From Caldilineaceae bacterium bin5 (lineage in GTDB: Bacteria > Chloroflexota > Anaerolineae > Caldilineales > Caldilineaceae): a DNA stretch of 64,000 nt. How positions within the stretch are numbered: the first letter of the stretch is position 1; each line of letters starts with the position of its first letter. This document shows positions 56,772-64,000 of the stretch, in pieces. The position numbers and the translations under genes were made by a program. The notes beneath the pieces are model-generated. The model had not been told where the DNA came from. It ran no database searches and worked only from the letters and a program-made list of their open reading frames with translations. The DNA lies in contig MPML01000007.1 of the NCBI GenBank assembly GCA_002238445.1, positions 62,001-126,000 of the forward strand. The letters are read 5' to 3'.

Positions 56772-57833
56772 TCATTCGAGGACAGGCGCGATCTGTCTGA
56801 ATCCAACATTGTTCGCCTTGGTCAGAAAGGCTTCCCCGCCGCCGTTTGAGGCCAGCCAGTTTTCGGCCTTATCGCGCAGCGCCTTGAGGTCGTGACCGAA
56901 AGCGAAAAGCGTTGGTCCCCAGCTGCTCATACCCACGCCTATGCCCCCGTTGTCACGAAGAAACCTGGCACACTCTGCGATCAGGGGTCCCTGCGTCTCC
57001 GCTTCGAAAACCTTGAATCCGTAGCTTTGGAACGCCTCCATGGCAGCGCCGAAGGTCGAGAGATCCTCCTCCAGAACTGCAGGCAGCATCTGTGCAAGCA
57101 GAATTCGGCACATCTTTTCCACGTCACGGGCGGGCACCGGGCAGGCTTCCTCAAAGAGATCGCGTTCACGGTCACCGCTTGCGCCCTCACCCTGCGGAAT
57201 GACGACAAGGACATCCCAGGCAGGGAATTCATAGTGCAGCAGAATTGGCGGGGGCGGAACGCCTACAGAGGCTGATGAGGGTGAGAAACCATTCTTGCTC
57301 CCCTCCCCCCGCCGAAAACGATGGCCGCCATCCAAAATGAAACCGCCGTGCTGGATTGCTCCGATTCCAATGCCTGAGGTTCCCCCCCGGCCCACGACTG
57401 CAGCGATCTCCCGCGCGCTGGGCGCCAAACCGTAGAGCGCGCTCACAGCTATTCCCGCACCTACCAATGTCTGCGATGCGCTGCCGAGGCCCGAATGCGG
57501 CCTGGCCCTCTCCAGAACGGCTACTGATGCCCCTGGCAATTCGAACTTGCTGCAGACTGCGGCGACAGCTGCGTTCAAGCGCGGTTCAAAGCCTGGCTCC
57601 ATCGGGCAGGAGGTTTCGCAGGTGTGGCCAGGCCTGGCGGCAATTCGCGTGCTTGGCTGTTCGAGCGCCAGTCCGATACCGCCGTCTATTCGTCCCATGC
57701 CCCCGTGCAGGTCAAGTAGCCCGAAGTGAAGCCTGGCAGGCGTCTGAATTACAAACTCTTTCACTTTGGCATCAATACTCAATAGTAACCCTTCCCGCAC
57801 ATCCTTCTCACTTCGGGTGCAAGAACTAACCAT
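56772..57833 (-). CDS. Beta-ribofuranosylaminobenzene 5'-phosphate synthase family (GHMP fold)
   Basis: A 353-residue protein of the RFAP synthase family, which joins p-aminobenzoate to PRPP with loss of CO2 in tetrahydromethanopterin biosynthesis. Family blocks are VIQTPARLHFGLLDLHGGMG, RIDGGIGLAL, ERARPHSGLGSASQTL (GHMP phosphate loop), GRGGTSGIGIGAIQHGGFIL, LVVIPQGEGASG and IGVGMSSWGPTLFAF. The length (about 330-350) fits. Upstream residues that remain in frame to 57938 come from the MITE-like copy G, so the start is set at the ATG at 57833. The copy G target repeat abuts the start codon. A methanopterin-type gene in this lineage is notable. Confidence 0.88.
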   Translation of the reverse strand: MVSSCTRSEKDVREGLLLSIDAKVKEFVIQTPARLHFGLLDLHGGMGRIDGGIGLALEQPSTRIAARPGHTCETSCPMEPGFEPRLNAAVAAVCSKFELPGASVAVLERARPHSGLGSASQTLVGAGIAVSALYGLAPSAREIAAVVGRGGTSGIGIGAIQHGGFILDGGHRFRRGEGSKNGFSPSSASVGVPPPPILLHYEFPAWDVLVVIPQGEGASGDRERDLFEEACPVPARDVEKMCRILLAQMLPAVLEEDLSTFGAAMEAFQSYGFKVFEAETQGPLIAECARFLRDNGGIGVGMSSWGPTLFAFGHDLKALRDKAENWLASNGGGEAFLTKANNVGFRQIAPVLE

Positions 57834-57842
57834 TTCCCGTTC

Positions 57843-58128
57843 GTAACTACTCAGCCGCAACTGATTCGCAAACCTGAACGAGGCGAGCAAAGGTGTTCTT
57901 TCTCCCCACATTATTGTATTTTGGGCGGTCGGCCGCAAGCGGCCTCCCTTGTGCAGGGGCTGCGCCCCCGCAACGCCCCCCTACAAAAACATGCCTCAAC
58001 GACCGTGTGCATTCTTCGCAACGTGTCGGCTGGCGAGCATGGCGGCGGCTGTACACCAGTTGCGTCACCAAGAGCCTGAACAGTTCCAGGGACGGCTGGC
58101 TGGTCAACTGCTGTGGCTTAGTAGTTAC
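57843..58128 (-). mobile_element. MITE-like element copy G (reference copy)
   Basis: A 286-bp element with the best-preserved ends: GTAACTACTCAGCC on the left and GGCTTAGTAGTTAC on the right, inverted with one mismatch in 14. It is bounded by TCCCGTTC on both sides (57835-57842 and 58129-58136), an exact 8-bp target duplication. The core is about 57924-57985 in reverse orientation and can fold into two GC hairpins, one being GGCCGC-aa-GCGGCC. No transposase is encoded. Ends starting GTAA and an 8-bp duplication are the traits of IS66-type elements. Confidence 0.92.
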
Positions 58129-58175
58129 TCCCGTTCAGTGAAACAGGTCAACGCCCGCATTTGACCGCGGCGGGG

Positions 58176-61151
58176 TCAGACAGTCTCACCCATTTTTATG
58201 GCCTGTGTTACCTGCGAACGCATCAACGATATTGTCATCAGGGCCGTCGAGCCAACGTAAAGCAAACTCAGGATGAGATAGACCTGGTAGACCCGCGGCC
58301 ATGCGATCTGGGGCGCCAGCGGCAGTAGCGTCGGCATCGGATCGATTCCATGCTGCAGATAGGGGATAAATGCGCCGCTGGTCCAGATGCCGACTCCTGT
58401 GCCGACGGCCAGCCCAAAGAATAGTAAAACGACCAGCTCCCATCCCATAAAAGAGATGACCTCGCGCTGCGTGAACCCCAGGGCGCGCAGGACGCCGGTC
58501 TCAATTGCCCGATCTCGATACGAAGAAACAGTGTAAAGGATGAATCCCAGAATCGTCAGTAGTGTGCAGGCTATGAATCCGATCGAAAGCAGTCCAACTA
58601 CCCCCTGGAACTCCGGACGGCGCAGCGCTTGGGCTACCCAAGGCCCGGGCGCTTCCCAGCCCAATATGCGAAACCCTCTTTCACGTAACTCCGTCTCGAT
58701 CCTGTTATAGTCCGGGTTGGATTCGGTCCTCAGCCATACATCGAAAGGGAACTGCCCGCCGGCGCGCTCGAAGACGTAATCCAGGTTGCCAACGATGACC
58801 GGTCCCTCTTCAGGTTGCCAGGTGGGGAAACGGTTAAAGCTGCCTACGATCTGAAAATCGATTGGCGCCTCCAACCAGGTAAGTTCCTTGCGTTGCTCAG
58901 GAATCGACACTATCACGCGAAGGTCGTCCCCCTGTTTCAGGACCATCTGCCGCAAGAAACTGTTGGGAACGAGTACCCCATTTGGGGTCATGGCCAGGGC
59001 GTTCATCAAGGACCCGAGGCTGCTGGTTGCGAAGTCGCGCCGCCAGAAGCCAACTTCGGGGAAGTCGATCCGGTCAATGCCAATGAACTGCCCACCAGTC
59101 TTCCACTGGGCGACCTCTGCAAGTGCCTTGTATCTCCCCACACGTGCTACAGCCTGCACACCGGTTGCGTGCCTGTGTTCGGTGACTGGGAGAAAGGACC
59201 ACGTCGTATAGCCTTCAGACGTAGACGATAACTGCTGGATGGGCTCAGCGTCTTCTCCTTCGGTTTTGCTGGCAGGGGAAATCCCTAAGGGATCGACTTC
59301 GATGCTTTCTCCCACTTCGGTCAGGCGCATGTCGGCCCCAAATCGGTAACGCACCTGTTCTGCGATCTGTTGATGCATTGTTTGGGCCAGCGAAGCGGTA
59401 AATACTGCCATGCTGAGCGTCAAAATCAATAGCAGCAAGGGGATCCGATAAGTCGCTGATGAACGTGCAAGCCGGCGCATGGCTAGCAATAGTCCAAGTG
59501 CATTCAACTGCCTGGCCCCCCAGGAAGTCGCATACATCAGAGGAGTGAGGACGCGCACACTCAGAAGCGCGAAGCCGAGAAGCCAAAGAACGGGAGTAAT
59601 GAAGAGTAAAGGGTCGAGCACGGGAACATCGGTGAGGTCGCTGCCAGCCCCCAGGGAAACGATGCTGCCCTGGCTTCGCAGTCTGAACATTCCGTACACG
59701 GCTGCCAGAAGTACAAGAATGTCGATGCCGATTCCATGTAGCCAGCCGGCACGCCCGCGGGCGCGCTCTCTGCGGTAGGATGCCAGGGTGTGGCGCGTCG
59801 CCGCCAGTGTGGGCAACATGATGAGGAGCAGTGCCAGCCCGACCGTCAGCAGCGCGATGCGTTCCACCGATGAGGTGATCGTCATCGGCAGCGACTCTGA
59901 ACCACTGAATTCGAGAAAGCCCTGCGTCCTGTCAATGATCCGAGCTATACTGCTACCCAGCGGCAAACCCCCGGCCCAGGCGGCGCTTCCCATTACTGCC
60001 CCTTCTATTACTACCATGGAAGCTATCTGGGCGACCGACGCCCCGCGACTGCGCAACAGGGAGATTTCGGCCCGGCGTCTTTCGACGTAAACGCCGGCGA
60101 CGAGCCAAAGATAGGCAACGATAGAGCCGAAAATCGGCAGCGCGATCACAAAGAGCGACTGCGTCAGCGCCTGGGCGGAGCGCTGGTACCTCCTGAGCCC
60201 GGAATCGCTTGGTGCCACCAGCAGCGATGTGCCCGGCAGCAAGGCGCCGGACCTCTGATCGACCCTTTGCAGCTGTTCCAGAAATGCGCTCGCATGCCTG
60301 ACCTCGAACGATTCGCCATCCAGAACCATATACCATGCGCCGACCGCGATCTCTCCCTGCAGTGCAGTGCCGATCTGCCGGCTGAAGCCCGCTTCGGAGA
60401 CCAGCAGCTGTTTCCTGATCAGAGAGAAAGGATTATAGAACCAGTATTCTTCCTGGCGGTTCGTCATCTGCCAGACGCCAACTACCACGAAAGGGATCTG
60501 GCTCTGCAATCTGTTGGAATCGGCGTCCTCTTCGGAGAGAGCAATGAAAGTCTCCCCGACCTGCCAACCCATCTGTTGGGCCAGCGTTCCGTTTATGATC
60601 ACCTCGACCGGAGCGGATCTGTCCGAAAACAGACCTGTGCTGGCAGGGAATCGCCCTTCCAAAATTGTGATGTGCTGCTCGAGGTCGCTTTGGAATGCAA
60701 AGCTCAGTTCTACCGGGGCGTTGCGGCCGGTCGCCTGAGCGTCTGTCGCCTGGGGAAATATGGGGAATGGAACGGTCTGAAAGTAGCGGACATCGATTAT
60801 GCGGGGCAGCCCGAGGTCGCCGGCGGCCTGCTTTGTCAGAAAGGTGTCGACCGAACTGACGTCCTCCCATTCGGCGTATCCATGTTTGGCTCCCAGATAA
60901 TGAAACATGAATGCAAAGGGAGGGTAATTCTTAGTCTTTTCGTGCAGCTCCTTGCGCAACAGACGGACGTAGACTGCGTTGCTGTAGGTGGGAATGCTGG
61001 TTGTGAAGGCGACCGCTGCCAGCAGCCCCAAGGCTATTGCAATTGCCAGCCAAGCCTCAACTTTCAAACGCTTGACGGCCAGCAATACGGGGCTGAACGC
61101 CGGACCGATTCGTTTGGAAAACTGTGCCCGTATCCGCCTCAACATTGCCAT
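58176..61151 (-). CDS. FtsX-type ABC transporter permease, 991 residues
   Basis: A large membrane protein with two FtsX/MacB-like halves. A first helix (about residues 33-55: WLAIAIALGLLAAVAFTTS) precedes a long extracellular domain. FtsX core 1 (about 330-440) has SIVAYLWLVAGVYVERRRAEI and LLRSRGASVAQIASMVVIEG. Middle helices at about 465-600 and a second external domain follow. Core 2 (about 860-985) has ILYTVSSYRDRAIETGVLRALG. The RRAEI/LLRSRGA loops normally contact a MacB/LolD-type ATPase. Here the gene begins one base after the stop of a ribose-type ATPase gene, an unusual partner. Function may be lipid or lipoprotein export or envelope remodelling; the substrate is unknown. Confidence 0.88.
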   Translation of the reverse strand: MAMLRRIRAQFSKRIGPAFSPVLLAVKRLKVEAWLAIAIALGLLAAVAFTTSIPTYSNAVYVRLLRKELHEKTKNYPPFAFMFHYLGAKHGYAEWEDVSSVDTFLTKQAAGDLGLPRIIDVRYFQTVPFPIFPQATDAQATGRNAPVELSFAFQSDLEQHITILEGRFPASTGLFSDRSAPVEVIINGTLAQQMGWQVGETFIALSEEDADSNRLQSQIPFVVVGVWQMTNRQEEYWFYNPFSLIRKQLLVSEAGFSRQIGTALQGEIAVGAWYMVLDGESFEVRHASAFLEQLQRVDQRSGALLPGTSLLVAPSDSGLRRYQRSAQALTQSLFVIALPIFGSIVAYLWLVAGVYVERRRAEISLLRSRGASVAQIASMVVIEGAVMGSAAWAGGLPLGSSIARIIDRTQGFLEFSGSESLPMTITSSVERIALLTVGLALLLIMLPTLAATRHTLASYRRERARGRAGWLHGIGIDILVLLAAVYGMFRLRSQGSIVSLGAGSDLTDVPVLDPLLFITPVLWLLGFALLSVRVLTPLMYATSWGARQLNALGLLLAMRRLARSSATYRIPLLLLILTLSMAVFTASLAQTMHQQIAEQVRYRFGADMRLTEVGESIEVDPLGISPASKTEGEDAEPIQQLSSTSEGYTTWSFLPVTEHRHATGVQAVARVGRYKALAEVAQWKTGGQFIGIDRIDFPEVGFWRRDFATSSLGSLMNALAMTPNGVLVPNSFLRQMVLKQGDDLRVIVSIPEQRKELTWLEAPIDFQIVGSFNRFPTWQPEEGPVIVGNLDYVFERAGGQFPFDVWLRTESNPDYNRIETELRERGFRILGWEAPGPWVAQALRRPEFQGVVGLLSIGFIACTLLTILGFILYTVSSYRDRAIETGVLRALGFTQREVISFMGWELVVLLFFGLAVGTGVGIWTSGAFIPYLQHGIDPMPTLLPLAPQIAWPRVYQVYLILSLLYVGSTALMTISLMRSQVTQAIKMGETV

Positions 61152-61152
61152 T

Positions 61153-61902
61153 CTAGGGCGAGCGCTTGCCCATAATCATGGCGACCACTTCGGCCTCCGT
61201 TGCCTCATCCCTCGATCGCGTACCTAACATTTCACCATGGAACATGACCGAAATATAGTCGGCGATCTCGAACACCTGTTGAATATTGTGACTGATAAGT
61301 ATGATCGTCTTGCCCTGCCCCCGCAAGGTGTCGATCAGTTGCAGGACCTCCTGCGTCTGTTCTACCCCCAACGCCGCGGTTGGCTCGTCCATGATAATAA
61401 TCTCACCGCCGCGAATCAGCGCACGGCCGACCGCCACCGCCTGGCGCTGCCCGCCGGAGAGATTACGAACCATTTCACGCACGTTGGGTATGCGGGCGTG
61501 GATGTCATCGAGCACGTTGTGCGCCTGCTGCAACATACCTTTGTGGTCAAGGAATATCGCGCCTGGCCCGCGTGTCAACTCGCTGCCGAGAAACATGTTC
61601 ATAACCACGTCACGATTTTCCACCAGCGCCAGGTCCTGGTATACCGCGGCAATTCCCAGGTTGAAGGCGCCGGCAGGCCCGCCAATCCTGGTCTCCTCGC
61701 CGTGAACGCGGAATCCCCCGCTGTTGGGCTGCAATGCGCCGCTGATCAACTTGATTAACGTGGACTTGCCGGCGCCATTGTCACCGACAAGAGCGTTGAC
61801 ACGGCCTCGATAGACCTTCCAGCTGACCGACCGCACTGCATGGACGGCGCCAAACGATTTGTCTACTTCTGTCGTTTCGAGAATGACCTCGTCACTCGCC
61901 AT
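61153..61902 (-). CDS. Sugar ABC transporter ATP-binding protein, single-domain RbsA type
   Basis: A 249-residue ATPase with one nucleotide-binding domain, whereas typical RbsA/XylG have two. Walker A GDNGAGKST, Q-loop AAVYQDLALVENRDVV, signature LSGGQRQAVAVGRALIRG, Walker B IIIMDEPTAALG and the switch ILISHNIQQVFE are intact. The sequence resembles single-domain FrcA-type sugar ATPases. The ATG at 61902 has GGAG seven bases upstream; an in-frame TTG at 61914 is less likely. It lies 32 bases after a ribose-type permease gene and one base before the FtsX-like permease gene. Confidence 0.92.
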   Translation of the reverse strand: MASDEVILETTEVDKSFGAVHAVRSVSWKVYRGRVNALVGDNGAGKSTLIKLISGALQPNSGGFRVHGEETRIGGPAGAFNLGIAAVYQDLALVENRDVVMNMFLGSELTRGPGAIFLDHKGMLQQAHNVLDDIHARIPNVREMVRNLSGGQRQAVAVGRALIRGGEIIIMDEPTAALGVEQTQEVLQLIDTLRGQGKTIILISHNIQQVFEIADYISVMFHGEMLGTRSRDEATEAEVVAMIMGKRSP

Positions 61903-61934
61903 GACCCGCTCCAAATTCCTTGTCCATTAGAAAT

Positions 61935-62930
61935 CTACGACATGCGCGCCCGCAATACACTTAGTATGACAGCAAATACCAGGGCGAAACCCCGGACCAC
62001 CAGAATGATGCCGGTCGGCACATCCATCAGCTGCAGACCATTGCCAAGAATGGTCAGGAAGAGCACCGCCACGAGATTGCGCTCAATGCGGCCGACCCCG
62101 CCGAATAGACTGAATCCTCCCAACAAAACAGCGGTGAGCGCGGTAACGAAATCGACACTGCCTGCGATCGCAAGCCCAAACAAGGCAGACTGTTTTGCCC
62201 TTGCAGTCACGAGTATGGCAGTCAACGCCGCTGTCAGCGCTGAAATGACCAAGGCAACGCGGATCACTCTGTCGACCGGTACGCCGCTCAGGAGCGCGGC
62301 GCGATAATCTGCACCGGTGGCGTAAATGTGGGCGCCAAGTTTAGTCTGCGTCAGCATGACCCAGCCGACGATGTAGCAGAGAAACATGATCCAGACCGAA
62401 GAGGGGATGCCGAATACGCGTATGAAAACGGTTTCTTGCAGCCCCTCACGTGCGATCGTTATTGTTTGGCCCCCGCTGAGAAATAGTGCGATCGCAATCA
62501 TAACGCCCTGAGTTGCCAAAGTCGCCACAAAGGCGACGATTTTGCCATTAACAACGATAAGACCGTTAAAGAGGCCGGCTGCGATTCCAGCTGCCAGCGC
62601 GAATATTACGGTCAAGGGAAGCGAAAACCCGGCCTCCTCAAACAGAAGCGCTGTTGTCACCGTGGCGACCGCAAGAACGCCCTGCGTGGAGGTGTCGATC
62701 TGCCCGGCCAGAATCGCGACCGTGTAACCAGCCGTCACGATACCGGCCAATGATGCACTGATTAGAATGTTAACCAGATTGCGCTGGGTAAAAAAGAAGG
62801 GAGCAAAGAAAACAAATATGATGAAGAGCACAACGGTTACGACATAGATCCCGTTGTCCATCAAGAACAGCAAGTGGTCTCGCCGGCGTCCTGATATTAT
62901 TCTCTCACCTTGCATTAACCGACCTAGCAC
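61935..62930 (-). CDS. Ribose-type ABC transporter permease (second)
   Basis: A 331-residue permease of the BPD_transp_2 family, with about nine membrane helices (for example YVVTVVLFIIFVFFAPFFFT and FVATLATQGVMIAIALFLSG). The family motif RNLVNILISASLAGIVTAGYT is near the N-terminus, and GSVDFVTALTAVLLGG near the end carries the ATPase-coupling region. It pairs with the permease 11 bases upstream, forming a heterodimeric channel. The missing binding-protein gene may lie beyond the window edge. Confidence 0.93.
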   Translation of the reverse strand: MLGRLMQGERIISGRRRDHLLFLMDNGIYVVTVVLFIIFVFFAPFFFTQRNLVNILISASLAGIVTAGYTVAILAGQIDTSTQGVLAVATVTTALLFEEAGFSLPLTVIFALAAGIAAGLFNGLIVVNGKIVAFVATLATQGVMIAIALFLSGGQTITIAREGLQETVFIRVFGIPSSVWIMFLCYIVGWVMLTQTKLGAHIYATGADYRAALLSGVPVDRVIRVALVISALTAALTAILVTARAKQSALFGLAIAGSVDFVTALTAVLLGGFSLFGGVGRIERNLVAVLFLTILGNGLQLMDVPTGIILVVRGFALVFAVILSVLRARMS

Positions 62931-62941
62931 GTACCTGCTCC

Positions 62942-63946
62942 TTATCGCGTTGCCATTTGTTGGCGGATACTGTCCAGCAGGATGGCGAAAACAAATGCAA
63001 GACCGTTTATCAGTTGCCGCATGGGTGCTGAAACATTGAGGATGCCCAAACCGATGGTAAGCGTGGACAAAAAGAGAAGCCCGATCAAAGTACGCTCAAT
63101 TTTGCCGCTGCCGCCCGAAAGGGCTACGCCCGCAAAAAGCGCCGCTGTAAGCGACTGACCCAAGCCCTCGACGCCCGGTTGCGCAGCCAGCTGGCGGCCG
63201 GCGATCAGTATACCGGCCATGCCGGTGATCACTGCATTCGTCACCAGCACAATCCGCGCGATTCGAACTGCGTTGATCCCGTTCAGGGCCGCCGCGGCAG
63301 GATTCCCGCCCAGTGCATAAATGTGTGCGCCAAACTTGGTCTGGTTCAGTACTACCCAGCCAATCGCATAGGCGACAAACATCAGGGGAATGACAAATGG
63401 GACACCCGCGACCTCAAAATTGGCGATGTCGCGCAGTGGCGGCCGCACCAGCCGAATCATGCCCGGTTGTTTGGCCAGGTTGATAATTAGAAAGCCTATT
63501 CCACCACTGACGACACCCACGGCTAACGTGGACACAAAGGACGGGATGCCCTGTTGGATCAGATAACTGCTCAGCAGACCGACCGCGATCGTCAGGACGA
63601 CTGTAAGAGCCAGTGCAACGCCGAGCGGCCACTCAAGCAGCTGAAAAACAGCCGCAAACATCAGCGAAGCCATGCCACCGACCTGGGCGGTAGAGAGATC
63701 AATCTGACCCGAGATCAGCGTTATGGTGTAGGAAGCCAGGACGATGCCCGCTGGTCCGCTCAGACGCAGGATCGCCTCTATTGTCCTCGACCTCAGAAAC
63801 ATTTCCGGAACTGCAATTGCAAACAGCGTTACTTCCAGAACAAAGGCGATAAATAACCCGTTATCAAGTAGAAATTGGACTACCTGCTTGCGCTGTATGC
63901 TGCGTATGCTAGTGGCCAACTGTGACTCCGGCTGCTGAATCGGCAT
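62942..63946 (-). CDS. Ribose-type ABC transporter permease (first)
   Basis: A 334-residue permease of the same family as its neighbour. SRTIEAILRLSGPAGIVLAS, ISGQIDLSTAQVGGMASL and the late coupling segment TAALFAGVALSGGSGKIERT are the family features. The paralogues differ enough to act as the two halves of one importer for a pentose, autoinducer-2 or a similar sugar. The start is at 63946 and the next bases run to the window end. The substrate is unknown because the binding protein is not in the window. Confidence 0.93.
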   Translation of the reverse strand: MPIQQPESQLATSIRSIQRKQVVQFLLDNGLFIAFVLEVTLFAIAVPEMFLRSRTIEAILRLSGPAGIVLASYTITLISGQIDLSTAQVGGMASLMFAAVFQLLEWPLGVALALTVVLTIAVGLLSSYLIQQGIPSFVSTLAVGVVSGGIGFLIINLAKQPGMIRLVRPPLRDIANFEVAGVPFVIPLMFVAYAIGWVVLNQTKFGAHIYALGGNPAAAALNGINAVRIARIVLVTNAVITGMAGILIAGRQLAAQPGVEGLGQSLTAALFAGVALSGGSGKIERTLIGLLFLSTLTIGLGILNVSAPMRQLINGLAFVFAILLDSIRQQMATR

Positions 63947-64000
63947 GCCTGATTCCAGGCCCTGTTGCTACCTTGAAGCTGGTGAGAAATATAAGTTCCC

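Noticed and set aside
57834-57938. N-terminal extension of the RFAP synthase frame and similar extensions at 9179 and 32700 with shared residues such as SAASGLPCAGAAPPQRPP
   Set aside because: The shared peptide is the translated core of the MITE-like repeat. It occurs in several frames and strands and is not a conserved protein domain.

Overview
The window looks like a chromosomal stretch of a Chloroflexota bacterium (Anaerolineae/Caldilineae-like). This is inferred from gene content, not from a marker tree. The signs are a 990-residue UPF0182 protein, large dipeptide-type binding lipoproteins with long acidic linkers, a T-box-controlled serS, a MerR/B12 regulator beside carotenoid genes of the CruF and two-repeat lycopene cyclase types, and several small metabolic operons of the kind common in that phylum. 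No phage, CRISPR, rRNA or plasmid genes were seen.

Layout. 1-9650: an EF-G-like GTPase cut by the window edge, an acyl-CoA dehydrogenase, a SIS-domain sugar-phosphate protein, a lipoprotein, a TrmI-type tRNA methyltransferase, a PHP-domain protein and a nucleotidyltransferase-like protein. 9650-16900: UPF0182, a coupled DinB-like/epimerase pair and a penicillin-acylase-family hydrolase. 16960-19100: a Ser/Arg tRNA cluster downstream of serS, whose leader is a T-box with an apparent AGC (Ser) specifier. 19100-24430: a polyphosphate-kinase 'head' without catalytic domains, a YceI lipoprotein, an LTA-synthase-like sulfatase, and an HD hydrolase coupled to a CHAD (polyphosphate-binding type) protein. 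24470-27510: a small catabolic set (nucleoside hydrolase, mannonate dehydratase family, DapA family). 28670-32160: the circularly permuted ATP-grasp / alpha-E / transglutaminase operon. 32930-43600: a GH4 glycosidase beside a dipeptide/oligosaccharide-type ABC operon that contains a six-haem cytochrome gene. 44600-52940: a carotenoid locus with crtB divergent from a MerR-B12 regulator, followed by a tightly overlapping operon (lycopene cyclase, secreted protein, cruF, plsY, glycosyltransferase, phosphopantetheinyl transferase). 53000-57850: small membrane proteins, a Bcp peroxiredoxin, a lipase-like protein, a divergent TrpF and a beta-RFAP synthase. 58170-63950: an FtsX-type permease attached to a ribose-type ABC transporter.

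The most notable points are listed here. (i) A dispersed MITE-like family of about 290-310 bp has terminal inverted repeats starting GTAACTACT and 8-bp target duplications, with about seven copies in 64 kb including one nested inside another. (ii) The CarH-like regulator keeps the B12 ligand histidine but has lost the Glu-His pair of the light-sensing motif. It lies downstream of three in-phase 11-bp operator-like repeats over a strong promoter. (iii) A methanopterin-type RFAP synthase sits beside an unusual TrpF; both families act on phosphoribosyl-aminobenzoates. (iv) A hexahaem cytochrome is translationally coupled inside an oligopeptide-type transporter operon. (v) A PPK protein stops exactly at the domain boundary before the catalytic half.
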